DNA of 21,119 nucleotides from positions 1 to 21,119 of the forward strand of contig CAZDSH010000021.1 in the NCBI GenBank assembly GCA_964508195.1. The letters run 5' to 3'. Origin of the DNA: JAAYEV01 sp964508195. GTDB lineage: Bacteria > Bacillota > Clostridia > Ch29. Made by a program: the position numbers and the translations under genes. The notes beneath the pieces were generated by a model. The model was not told the DNA's origin, searched no databases, and saw nothing but the letters and a program-made list of their open reading frames with translations. Positions 1-9,600 of the stretch are shown here, piece after piece (position 1 is the first letter of the stretch; the number at the start of each line of letters is the position of its first letter).

Positions 1-103
1 TCATTTATTTCATTATAACATCATTTGCCTAAATATTCCCCAATCCTAATTTCGGTCGTTACACGGCGGTGTGTATTAAGGCCTATCAGTACAAAAGAAA
101 ACG

Positions 104-145
104 GCCCCGTGGAAGAGCGCTTAATTGCTTGCCTTCCCACGGGGC
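104..145 (-). terminator. Rho-independent terminator of the large surface protein gene
   Basis: On the minus strand a GC-rich stem, GCCCCGTGG(G)AAG pairing with CTTCCACGGGGC with one bulged G, closes a loop of about 17 nt and is followed by CGTTTTCTTTTG. It lies about 30 nt after the TAG at 176-178, the right place to end the surface-protein transcript. Positions 1-100 beyond it show no recognisable gene or site. Confidence 0.85.
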
Positions 146-175
146 GAGTTGTGTGCTTTGCTAAACCAATAGAAA

Positions 176-3100
176 CTATTTGCTGTCTAACCAAGGTATA
201 ACATAGGCCGCAATTACTTGTTTCATCTTGGTTTCTAATGATTCACCATATACAGATTCCATCAGCCCAATCATCTGCTCTAGGGCGGGAATAACCTCCT
301 CCATTTCTGGCTGGACTGCTAATACTTCCGCAATTATTTCTTCAAGCCGTAAGTCATCCCATTCATCAGCAATGGAATTTTCTACACTATCATAATTAGC
401 ATGATAGTAACCTTTTACTGCTACAATAAAGTCGCGCTTATAACCATTAGCTATCTCGGGCGCACTATAAACCAGATCAATTTCATCGCCCGGTAGCATT
501 CGTACCCACTCGGCGGAATCAAAATCCCCAATGACTGATTTCACATTTTCCGTCTGGTTAAACAAGGCGGTTACGGGCGTGAGTGCCTGGGTGCTTACGC
601 TTTCATTTAGGGAATAGTCGATGCTGATCTGGTCTATTTCGTAAAAGCCTGTTCCTGAGCTTATACGTACCTTAACATCCTTCGCCTCACCATCGAGTAG
701 GTCTAGGTTCAGCGGCACCAAAAATTCCTCTAACAAATATAATCCGGGCTGGATTACACCTTGTTCTATCCATTCATTACCATTCCATTGTTCTACCTTT
801 ACGTTAACAACACTGATGAAATCTAAGAACATGTCTCTTAATGGCTGGGTTTCCAGTGCCTTTTCAAGCCACCAGGTATTGTTAACACCATCCATCACAT
901 CCAAGAACCAATGCCAGCAGCTCCTGGCAAACTCGGTACTCTGTAGACTAATCATGAGTTTCGCTGTCCCAATGGCATTCTCCGGTCTGTCAAAGGTAGC
1001 CCTATAGGACTGCACGTATTCGCCCTGCCCCAGCATACTACGATCTGATCCGAATATTTCACCCTTTGTGGTTACTTTATCTAGCAAGCTTCTTCCGCCA
1101 GAATCAACAAATGCAGTGGGGGCAATTCTTTGTTTGATGGTATGAACATCACCAAAGATATCCGGGAATACTCCTTCGATACCACTGTTAGATAGATAGT
1201 CTACTGCCATTAGATTAAAGCCCCTGACGAAGGACTTATCCTCGAGTGTTTCTGCGATCTTTACATGATATTCACCATCTACATCTGCTAATCGTTGTAA
1301 AGCAGCATATGAGGTAGCCTCCAAAGCCTTGTTCACTGTAAAGGGAATAGCCTCATGTTCAAAATGATATGTTTCAGCATCGTAGGAGTAAACAAAGGGG
1401 CAAGAACCGCCTCCGGATGATGCCTTCACTTCTAAATTGGCAGTAGTGGACAGAAGCTTATCATCAACGGTTGCAGTAACTGTTAATGGGAGTGTGCCTT
1501 CCTCTTCATCCTCACTAGTGGTATAGGTTACGGTTACCCGGCCATTAGCATCGCTTGTGCCACTAGTTGTACTCCAATCACCTTTACCACCGGCAAAGGC
1601 AACCTCTATTCCCTGTAGTGGCTTATTGTTTGCATCCTTCACAGTTGCAACCACAGTTGTTACTGTTTTATCTTTTGTTACAACTGTACTGGGAGTAGCA
1701 ACTACCGCAATAGTGCTGTCACCTTTCTCCCAAAGGGTAATTTCCCTGGAAGCAGATTCGGCATCGCCAGCACTACCTATCACGTATTTGTAGTCGTAGG
1801 TTGTATAGGCATTGGTTTTGGTGTCTATTGAACCATTGTCGCCCACATGAACCCGGCCGGCCAGTCCGCCCTCAACAATCAATGTGCCATTAACAGTCAG
1901 CTTACCCGGGGTATTCGCATCATAGTCAAACTTTGGTGCCACACGGTAGTAGGATTCACACTTAGCTGGATAGGTGTTATAGTCATCCAAATGCTCGTAA
2001 GGGTCAAAGACACCCAGCCGGCCTTTTGGAGTTACCGTTACACTAGCATCTTCCTCAATGTTCATCTGACCTCCGGGCAAAAGTACCATGTAGGAATTGA
2101 TATCCACATTGCTGCCCGAGGCAAAGTTAAACAGCCAGCTACCGTCAAAAGGCATATCTTTACCGGTGCTGTTGGCCGTAATCCCCGCAACACTTATACT
2201 GCTCACATTAATGCTGGCATCGCCATGAAAATCCATTGTCACCATACCGGAACCTGTGTCGTAGGTTTTGATCAGTTCACCGTTCTTTAGCTGAATAAGG
2301 GACTTGCTATCGGCGCCAACAAGTTTTAAATCGCCTGGTCTATAGCTTGAACTGACATAAATTAAAGCCTTAGCATAGTACGAAACACCGCTATTTATGA
2401 CCAAGTCTGTCTCAATATTGTTGATCGTGAACTGGTCAAAGGGAAAAACTTCGCCTTGAATATTTAAGGTTGCAGTACCTCCCCGAAAGGATTGGAGAAA
2501 GAGGCTGTCGTTTACGGTTGAGCCGGGCAGGGCTTCTACTTGTCCTTCCCCATAAATGAAACCCATTGCACTTAGGGTGCCACCATTATCAACCACGACT
2601 TTACTATTCTCCGCCAAATGTAACTGAGAGTAGTTTGTGGTAGTTACATGGCCGGCATATTTAGTACCATAGGCAGCCCGCATGGCGTTGATTGTCAAAG
2701 TGCCTTTTACATATAAATCAATACCGCTAGGTATGTTTAGTTCAGCGTAGGCGCTATTTCTTGTAATAGCCCTGCCTGTGTTACCTCTGCCCGGGTTGTC
2801 ATCGATATTTTTGCTCAATGCATCACTGTATGGCAGCAAAAGGGTTACACCATCGGAAACGGTAAAATTATTTCCCCCATAGGCAAATCCTGCAGCTTCT
2901 TGTTCGGCAAAAGAGGTATTATATTTAACATAAACAACATCCTTTGATTTTGCCTTGTCTAGTGCGTCCTCAATGGTATAATAGGTGTCATTATTGCCTA
3001 TCGTTACAGAACCATATTTAAAAATTACATTAGCTGCAACATCATAGTACCCTTCGCCACTAGTGCATTTTGCCTCCATATAGGTTTTAAAGGTTGTACC

Positions 3101-5974
3101 ACCGTCAGATAGGTCAAAGGTAGTAAGAGGGTTCCCGTCTTGGGCATCGAAAAAGGTAATGTCAAAATCATCCGTGACATCCTTCTCACCAATCCATAAC
3201 CTTACGGTGCCAATATCATCGCTTTTAACAGTATTATCAGTATATTGTTGGTTAACAACGTAATAGCCGTCAAGGAATTCATCACCAACCAGATCAACCG
3301 TGATTTCCAACTCAGCCATCTGAGCTTCGATTGCTTGTAGCAGCTCTAAATTTGTAACCAGTTCCTTTTGTACATTGGTCAATTCATCATAAGCATCCCT
3401 AGCTGCTGCGACAGTCTTTTTGTCAGATAAGGCCAAGTCGGCCACCGATGGTAAAGCATCAATAAGCCCTATCACATATCTAGCTGCCGCCTCATCTTCT
3501 GCAGCCTGCTGCTCTAACTCTACTATTTTGTGTAGCAGGTTTTGCAGTAGCTCCATTTCATTTACGAGTTTTGCCCGGGTTGCTTCAGATAATTCATCAT
3601 AAGCTTCCATAGCATCTTCTACTATCTGCCTATCACCAATTGTCACTGCGTTAACTTCTAGCGCTAAAGCCTCGGCATAGGTTTCTCTAAAGGCTTGGGC
3701 CTCAGCTTCTGCTACTTGTTCTATTTCTAACGCCTTAATTTTGGCTTCAGCGGCCTCTAGTACATCAAGGCTATCTTGGGCAAGCAATTCCAATTGTCTT
3801 TCGGTTAGGTTGTCATAGGCTGCTCTAGCTGCTTCTACGGCGTCCTTATCATCTAAAGTTAAGTCTTCTATTGCTGGCAATGAACTGACCATTTTAGACA
3901 CGCTGTCGGCGGCCTCTTGATTAGCTTCTTCTAGTTGCTCAATCTGGGCCAACAAGTCGTCAAGCAATGCTTTTTCGTCAACCAATTTCAGCTTTACTTG
4001 CTCTGGCAGGTTTAGATACAGTGCTAAAGCTGCTTCCACAATATCTCTGTCATCTGTACCTACAGTTTCCACCGCAAGTGACAAAGCAGTTGAAACCTCA
4101 TCCCTAAATCTATTTGCTCCCTCATTGGCTTCCCAATCTGTTTCCAATTCTTCTATTTTGTTTTCGGCTTTTATCAGAACATCAATATTTGTTACTTGAT
4201 CCTGTAGCTCCTCATCGAGATTTTGATAAGCATTACGAGCCGCCTCTACATTGCTTTTACTTTCCAGGGTCAGTTCTTCGACAAGTGGCAAATTCGCAAT
4301 CAGGTTAATCACACTTTCAACGGCCGCCTGATCTGCTTCGTGCTGCTCCTGTAAGCTAACTATTTTAACTTCAAGTGCTGTTAATTTTTCAAGGATATCT
4401 CCTGAAACTAAATCTTTTTGCACATCTGTAAGATTATTGTAGGCAGCCCTGGCAGCTTCTACATACTCCCTATCCTCAAGAACTAATGCTTCTATATCCG
4501 GTAGTTCGTTAATCAACGTCACCATTTCATCGGCAGCAGCTTGATCAACAATTTCCTGTTTTAATTCCATTATTCTTGTTTGCAAATCATCAAGCAATGC
4601 TTTTTCGATTGCAAGTTTGGCTTGCGCCATCTCTGACAACTGGTTAAAAGCATCCAATGCCAAATCAACTTTCTCCTGGTCGGCAATTTCCACTATATCC
4701 ATGGTCAAATCCAAGGCATCTACATGAGCCTGTTTAAATTCATTAGCTTGTTCTTCTGCAGCCTGCTCTGCCGTTTCTTGTTTGAGTTCGTCCACCTTTG
4801 CCAGCAAATTATCAAGTAAAGTTTTCTCAGTCGCCAAAATGGCCCGGACCGATTTCGGTAATAGATCATAGGCATTCAAAGCGGTAATGATTATTTGCTC
4901 ATCGGCTATGGTAACTTCCGCCACCTTTAAAGACAAAGCACCACTATGGGCTTTTCTGTAGTTATCAGCTTCTTCTCCCACAGGGTCTTCTTTTACTTCC
5001 AAACCCTCAAGTGCGGCTATTAAATTGCCCAGCGCATTTGCTACCGAGGTTTCTGTTGCATCATCATCTGTAATTATATATTCGGCCACTGCTATTGCGC
5101 TTTGAAGCGCTGCCCAAGTGTCTGCTGTATAATCCTCTCTATCAAGCCTCTGTGCCTCTGCTAGTTTAGCTTGAAGTTGGGATTTATCGACTTCTGGGAT
5201 TGGTATTTCTGCAAGGGATTCTTCTGCTTGCAATAATTTGCTATAGCAATCTTCCCCAATCAGTTTCCTTTGTGACCTAGTTAGGGCATTATATTCTTTC
5301 CTTGCTTCTTCAATTACCGCCTTATCGTCATAAGTTATATTTTCTGGTAAGGCTTCAATGAGGCCAATCACATATTGGGCGGCTTCCTCATTTTTTTGCC
5401 GTTGTTCTTCCAGTTCGTTTTTTAATGTTTCTAACTCTTCTTCTTTTTCCTGTATTTCTCGTTCAAATCTAGCCTTTTCATCCCTTAACTGCTGCAATTC
5501 TTCCAGTCTTTCTTCCAGCTCCGCCTTTAGGTTGGTCAAGGAGGCTATCATTTCGTCCAGTGCTTGTGCTATATCAGTTTCCCCAGCCTCACCTTTCACC
5601 TGAAAAGTAATAGCAGCCGGGGTAACCATTTGCGCATTGAATTGGGCAAAACCACTGGTAACCACTTCTACTTCCGATAAGGTGTTTATTTGACCTTTTA
5701 AGTCTTTTACCTCAGCTATTAGGCCCTTCAGTTCACTTTTCTTTTCCCTTATTGCTTCCTCATCTTGATCATTCACCACCGACAGAGTTTCCGCTTCCGG
5801 TATTTTTTCATCTAGTTGCTGCACTAGCAAAACTGCTTGTCGTTCGGCTTCTTCTATTTTTTCTTCCTGTAGATTTACTTCAGTCCTTTTTGTTTCAATC
5901 TCACTTTCTAAATCTTCTTTTTCCTCCTCAAGTTTTTCAACTTCATCTTCATCCGGTTCCGTTGTTTCATCACC
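176..5974 (-). CDS. Giant cell-surface protein (or C-terminal half of one): coiled coil, helical modules, beta-helix-like and Ig-like regions; 5' end cut by a group II intron
   Basis: The frame is open from the intron 3' end (5974) to TAG at 176-178, about 1,932 codons. The next upstream stop in frame, 5984-5986, lies inside the intron. The first possible start, TTG at 5830, has no ribosome binding site, and the 48 codons before it already encode Glu/Lys-rich coiled coil, so coding clearly begins earlier. Counting from that TTG: coiled coil 1-145; a FIVAR-like module near 213-280; then about nine helical modules of two alternating kinds to about 845; a beta-rich, pectin-lyase-like repeat region about 850-1365; a bacterial Ig-like domain about 1368-1465; a Gly/Ser linker; and a C-terminal domain opening with CPFVYSYDAETYHFEHEA. 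There is no signal peptide or SLH domain of its own; those are in the gene across the intron. Likely role: structural or adhesive surface protein (inference from architecture). Not matched to a named family as a whole. Confidence 0.85.
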   Translation of the reverse strand, partial: GDETTEPDEDEVEKLEEEKEDLESEIETKRTEVNLQEEKIEEAERQAVLLVQQLDEKIPEAETLSVVNDQDEEAIREKKSELKGLIAEVKDLKGQINTLSEVEVVTSGFAQFNAQMVTPAAITFQVKGEAGETDIAQALDEMIASLTNLKAELEERLEELQQLRDEKARFEREIQEKEEELETLKNELEEQRQKNEEAAQYVIGLIEALPENITYDDKAVIEEARKEYNALTRSQRKLIGEDCYSKLLQAEESLAEIPIPEVDKSQLQAKLAEAQRLDREDYTADTWAALQSAIAVAEYIITDDDATETSVANALGNLIAALEGLEVKEDPVGEEADNYRKAHSGALSLKVAEVTIADEQIIITALNAYDLLPKSVRAILATEKTLLDNLLAKVDELKQETAEQAAEEQANEFKQAHVDALDLTMDIVEIADQEKVDLALDAFNQLSEMAQAKLAIEKALLDDLQTRIMELKQEIVDQAAADEMVTLINELPDIEALVLEDREYVEAARAAYNNLTDVQKDLVSGDILEKLTALEVKIVSLQEQHEADQAAVESVINLIANLPLVEELTLESKSNVEAARNAYQNLDEELQDQVTNIDVLIKAENKIEELETDWEANEGANRFRDEVSTALSLAVETVGTDDRDIVEAALALYLNLPEQVKLKLVDEKALLDDLLAQIEQLEEANQEAADSVSKMVSSLPAIEDLTLDDKDAVEAARAAYDNLTERQLELLAQDSLDVLEAAEAKIKALEIEQVAEAEAQAFRETYAEALALEVNAVTIGDRQIVEDAMEAYDELSEATRAKLVNEMELLQNLLHKIVELEQQAAEDEAAARYVIGLIDALPSVADLALSDKKTVAAARDAYDELTNVQKELVTNLELLQAIEAQMAELEITVDLVGDEFLDGYYVVNQQYTDNTVKSDDIGTVRLWIGEKDVTDDFDITFFDAQDGNPLTTFDLSDGGTTFKTYMEAKCTSGEGYYDVAANVIFKYGSVTIGNNDTYYTIEDALDKAKSKDVVYVKYNTSFAEQEAAGFAYGGNNFTVSDGVTLLLPYSDALSKNIDDNPGRGNTGRAITRNSAYAELNIPSGIDLYVKGTLTINAMRAAYGTKYAGHVTTTNYSQLHLAENSKVVVDNGGTLSAMGFIYGEGQVEALPGSTVNDSLFLQSFRGGTATLNIQGEVFPFDQFTINNIETDLVINSGVSYYAKALIYVSSSYRPGDLKLVGADSKSLIQLKNGELIKTYDTGSGMVTMDFHGDASINVSSISVAGITANSTGKDMPFDGSWLFNFASGSNVDINSYMVLLPGGQMNIEEDASVTVTPKGRLGVFDPYEHLDDYNTYPAKCESYYRVAPKFDYDANTPGKLTVNGTLIVEGGLAGRVHVGDNGSIDTKTNAYTTYDYKYVIGSAGDAESASREITLWEKGDSTIAVVATPSTVVTKDKTVTTVVATVKDANNKPLQGIEVAFAGGKGDWSTTSGTSDANGRVTVTYTTSEDEEEGTLPLTVTATVDDKLLSTTANLEVKASSGGGSCPFVYSYDAETYHFEHEAIPFTVNKALEATSYAALQRLADVDGEYHVKIAETLEDKSFVRGFNLMAVDYLSNSGIEGVFPDIFGDVHTIKQRIAPTAFVDSGGRSLLDKVTTKGEIFGSDRSMLGQGEYVQSYRATFDRPENAIGTAKLMISLQSTEFARSCWHWFLDVMDGVNNTWWLEKALETQPLRDMFLDFISVVNVKVEQWNGNEWIEQGVIQPGLYLLEEFLVPLNLDLLDGEAKDVKVRISSGTGFYEIDQISIDYSLNESVSTQALTPVTALFNQTENVKSVIGDFDSAEWVRMLPGDEIDLVYSAPEIANGYKRDFIVAVKGYYHANYDSVENSIADEWDDLRLEEIIAEVLAVQPEMEEVIPALEQMIGLMESVYGESLETKMKQVIAAYVIPWLDSK

Positions 5975-6044
5975 ATTCCGTGTCTATCCTAAAAGGATTT
6001 TGACCGGTCTACACCGTACGTGCCACTTTCACGGCATACGGCAT
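5975..6044 (-). ncRNA. Group II intron domains V and VI
   Basis: Domain V is the 34-nt hairpin 6044-6011, with the expected GTGAAAG tetraloop segment, the CGTATGC / GCACGTACGG arms and a two-nucleotide bulge. The catalytic triad position reads TGC, not the usual AGC or CGC, with T opposite G. Domain VI follows after a short joiner: CCGGTC pairs with GAC-A-CGG and ATCC with GGAT. The unpaired A at 5981 is the expected branch point, seven nucleotides from the proposed 3' end. Confidence 0.85.
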
Positions 6045-6670
6045 TCCATCGAGAAACTTATTCCCGACTGGGTTCCTTCGCTCCTACTTGTTTTATCCTC
6101 TTTGCATGTCGCCATACAAATACCACCGGCAAGTGATCATCACTACTATGAACCCGCTGACTCCCTATATAGTTCATTGGATTTACCCATCCTAACCATA
6201 TAGGGCCTCAAACGTTCCGTACCTACCATCCCTTCCTTTGATGGCCTTAGGTTTCTGCTGGTTATGTAAGAAAATCAGGTTTAACAGCCCGAATTAGCCT
6301 GATTCTGCAATACCATTTCAGATATAGAGGCCGATGATAAGCCCAAGGTGGTGTTTCTGTATCACCGGCTAACTTACATAACATTGAACGCAGATTCACT
6401 TTATTAACCATAGCCATCTTTTAAGGAGCCCCGCATACGACTTGCACGTATTACGACTTCACCTGGCTTCATATCAATTAAGGGGTAACTTAACCTGATA
6501 TGCAGGAGGATTAGGCTCTATGCTAAAAGGCTATTGCATAGGTTGGGAACTCCCCCCAACAATTGGTAAGACACAGTTATAGAGAATATCCCATACCTGA
6601 TGGTACGGGATACCCTCTCCACTCCTTTCGTTCGTGGGAATCTATGAACTTATAGAGTAACGTTTCGCAC
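5975..6670 (-). mobile_element. ORF-less group II intron, complete ribozyme
   Basis: Read on the minus strand, the element opens with GTGCG (6670-6666), the group II 5' consensus, and ends after domains V and VI near 5975. The length of about 696 nt fits a full ribozyme (domains I-VI) with no reverse transcriptase in domain IV; no ORF longer than about 67 codons lies inside on either strand. Mobility would therefore need a maturase supplied in trans. The 5' splice site is five A residues after the TAA of the SLH gene; the 3' site abuts the open frame of the next coding region. The 5' boundary is firm by motif. The 3' boundary is set by the bulged adenosine (5981) seven nucleotides from an AT end, and could be off by about 5 nt. 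I did not fold domains I-IV, and EBS/IBS pairings were not resolved. Confidence 0.85.
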
Positions 6671-6675
6671 TTTTT

Positions 6676-9600
6676 TTATTGGGCATCTTCCATCTTGAAG
6701 CTAAGCTCGCCTTCTAAGGTAAACTCCACGCCATCCACTGTTACGGTTGCTGTATATTCAACTTCTGCGGAACCTTCATCCAAGAAGTCTTCTGCAGTAC
6801 CTTCCAGTATCGCCCCGGCAACAGCGGTTGCTACCTCTTCGTCCTCTAGGTCAAACTCCTCACCGCCAATTGTAAGGGTACCGGTTACGCCGTCTTTAAG
6901 TAGTTCGCCTACCAAGGCGTCAGCGGCATCCTTAATCCCGTCTACCGTTGCATCGTGAGCGAAGGTGACGCTGACGCTTTCACCGTCAATCTCAACTGTG
7001 GCCACGTCAGAGGATACTGCGGTCTTTAGGCCGTCCAAGAAGTCGGCTTTGGCTGCTTCTGAGTCAGCTATTGCTTCGGTCTGGAAAACCAATTCACCTT
7101 CTAGTTTAAATTCAACTTCATGTTTGCTTAGTTCCACGGTGTACTGGGCTACTACAGCTTCTTCACCATTTAGGAAGGCTTCTGCAGCCGCAGTGCCGCC
7201 TTCTTCACTAGTTAATGCACTAAGAAGATATTTTGCAACATCCACTAAATCTAGCTCTTTACTATCACCGTTTTCATCCTCTGGATATTTAAAGCCTTCT
7301 TCATTCCCATCCAGTTTAAGGGTTAATTCTTTTAAATCGTACCCGCCCTCTTCACCTATAAGGGACTTAAAAAGTGCTTCCGCTGCTTCATGGACAGAAT
7401 TTATGAAGTCTTCTTCTTCGCTAGGTGCATTGAAGGTTACGGTGATATCCTCACCATCAAGCACAACGCTGGCTACATTCAAGTCATCAACTTGTACTTC
7501 TAAAGATTCCATAAAGTCAGCTTTGGCTGCTTCTGAGTCAGCTATTGCTTCGGTCTGGAAAACCAATTCACCTTCTAGTTTAAATTCAACTTCATGTTTG
7601 CTTAGTTCCACGGTGTACTGGGCTACTACAGCTTCTTCACCATTTAGGAAGGCTTCTGCAGCCGCAGTGCCGCCTTCTTCACTAGTTAATGCACTAAGAA
7701 GATATTTTGCAACATCCACTAAATCTAGCTCTTTACTATCACCGTTTTCATCCTCTGGATATTTAAAGCCTTCTTCATTCCCATCCAGTTTAAGGGTTAA
7801 TTCTTTTAAATCGTACCCGCCCTCTTCACCTATAAGGGACTTAAAAAGTGCTTCCGCTGCTTCATGGACAGAATTTATGAAGTCTTCTTCTTCGCTAGGT
7901 GCATTGAAGGTTACGGTGATATCGTCTTCGTTGATGCCAACTTCAACCACATCAATATCTTCAACTGCTTCTGCCAAGGCTGCCATGAAGGCTGCTTTGG
8001 CTGCTTCCGGGGTTACTGGTTCTTCGACTTCTTCCATCTGGAAGAGCAGGTCGCCATTAAGTTCAAAGGGCACACCTTCTACTGTGATCTCGGCCTTGTA
8101 GGTGGCTGTTACTTCACCATTTTCAATAAATCCGGCTGCTGTATCACCATCCAACAGGTACCCTGCTACCTCGCCTGCAATGCCTTCTGCCAGTTCAAAC
8201 GTCCGGCCTTCTTCCTCGTCATTTAGCGTGAGGGTTAGATTGCCTTCGTCTACCAGCTCAATCAGCGCATCTATCAAGGCATTAGCTGCTGTTTCAATGG
8301 CGGAGATATCAACTTCTCCTTCTTCATTCCTAAGGAAAGTTACGGTAATATCGTCATTATCCTCTTCGCCAATTTCAACTTCAGCCACTTTAGATACTTC
8401 AGCCGCTACTGCATCTTTCAGCTCTTCTTTGAAGGCTGCTTTCGGATCCACCGGCTCTTCGCCTTCCTTCACAGTTACAGCACAGCTATCAGATTTACTT
8501 GTATCAAAAACAGAAGTCGCCGTAACAGTTGCCGTTCCGACAGCAACTGCTGTTACTTCAGCGGTTGTCTTACCCGTTGAACTCACAGTTGCTACGCTCA
8601 TATCACTAGACTCCCAGTTGATGGCTTTACTGGCTCCACCTGTTACTGTTACCGTTGCCGTTATATAAACAGATTCATAAACGGCTAATGTCACTGTCTC
8701 CTGTTCCACTTTAACGCTTCTAACAGCCTTCGGAGTAGTACCGCCACCGCCGCCGCCTCTTCTTTTCTCTTCTTTTTCTTCCTTCTCCTGTTCTTCGCCC
8801 TCTACAAACAGCTTATCCGGTTCGTTTTCGAAGCTGCTGTTGCCGGCATCATCATGGGCAACTTTTATTACGCCTTTGCCCTTCACCTTAGTGGTTGCCT
8901 TCAGTCTAAGGGTCTCTATTACAGCATTTTTACCGATATTTATGTTAGTGCCCCTTGCCCCGGCGAGAACCTCTAAATCCTTTATGCGCGTATCCCCTGT
9001 TATCTCCAGATCCGCCGCAGCCTTTACGCTGACCTTATGGAAATCTCCGTCTAACTCAACGCTTTCACCGGATTTCACTGCCAATACCTGCACATCGCCA
9101 AAACCATTACCGGTAAGCCCTTCCTCCTCGAGGTGGGCACCGGATTCTAACACAACATTTCCTATCTTGGTTTTACCCTTTGCGATAACCCTTACCCTAC
9201 CGCCTTCAACGGCAACTATCATTTCCTCAAGGGATGTATTGTTAAATACAATACTTCTCGCACCGCCGCCACTTACTATCGTCCTGCCTTTGACTACAAT
9301 ACCATCGGCGTCAAAATCTCCATCCCCGATGCCCGCAGTAAGGAAAAGGTCACCCTCTACCACCAGATCCTTTAACTTCACGCCGGAGACGCTTACCGTT
9401 ACGTTCCCTGCTATCCTTCCATCTCCTTTACCCGGCCCATAGGTACCCGGGGCATTGTATAGCACCCCTGTAGCCTTGCCGAGGAGCGTTACCGTTTCGG
9501 CCCTCGTTATGACCCTATCGGGTTTGAAAGTTCCATCGGGGTAACCGCTAAAGTATCCCTTTGCCACAGCGGCATTGACGTACTCTCTGCCCCAGTCAGC

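Noticed and set aside
6000..6203. Plus-strand frame of 67 codons within the intron
   Set aside because: It is antisense to the conserved ribozyme domains V and IV and shows no reverse transcriptase features.
6671..6678. Programmed -1 frameshifting on the A-rich heptamer at the splice junction
   Set aside because: The in-frame TAA comes before the A tract, so a ribosome would terminate before reaching the slippery site.
6965..8101. Long plus-strand open frame opposite the SLH gene repeats (378 codons)
   Set aside because: It is Ser/Thr-rich, duplicates exactly with the repeat on the other strand and has no ribosome binding site. It is the antisense shadow of an acidic repeat protein.
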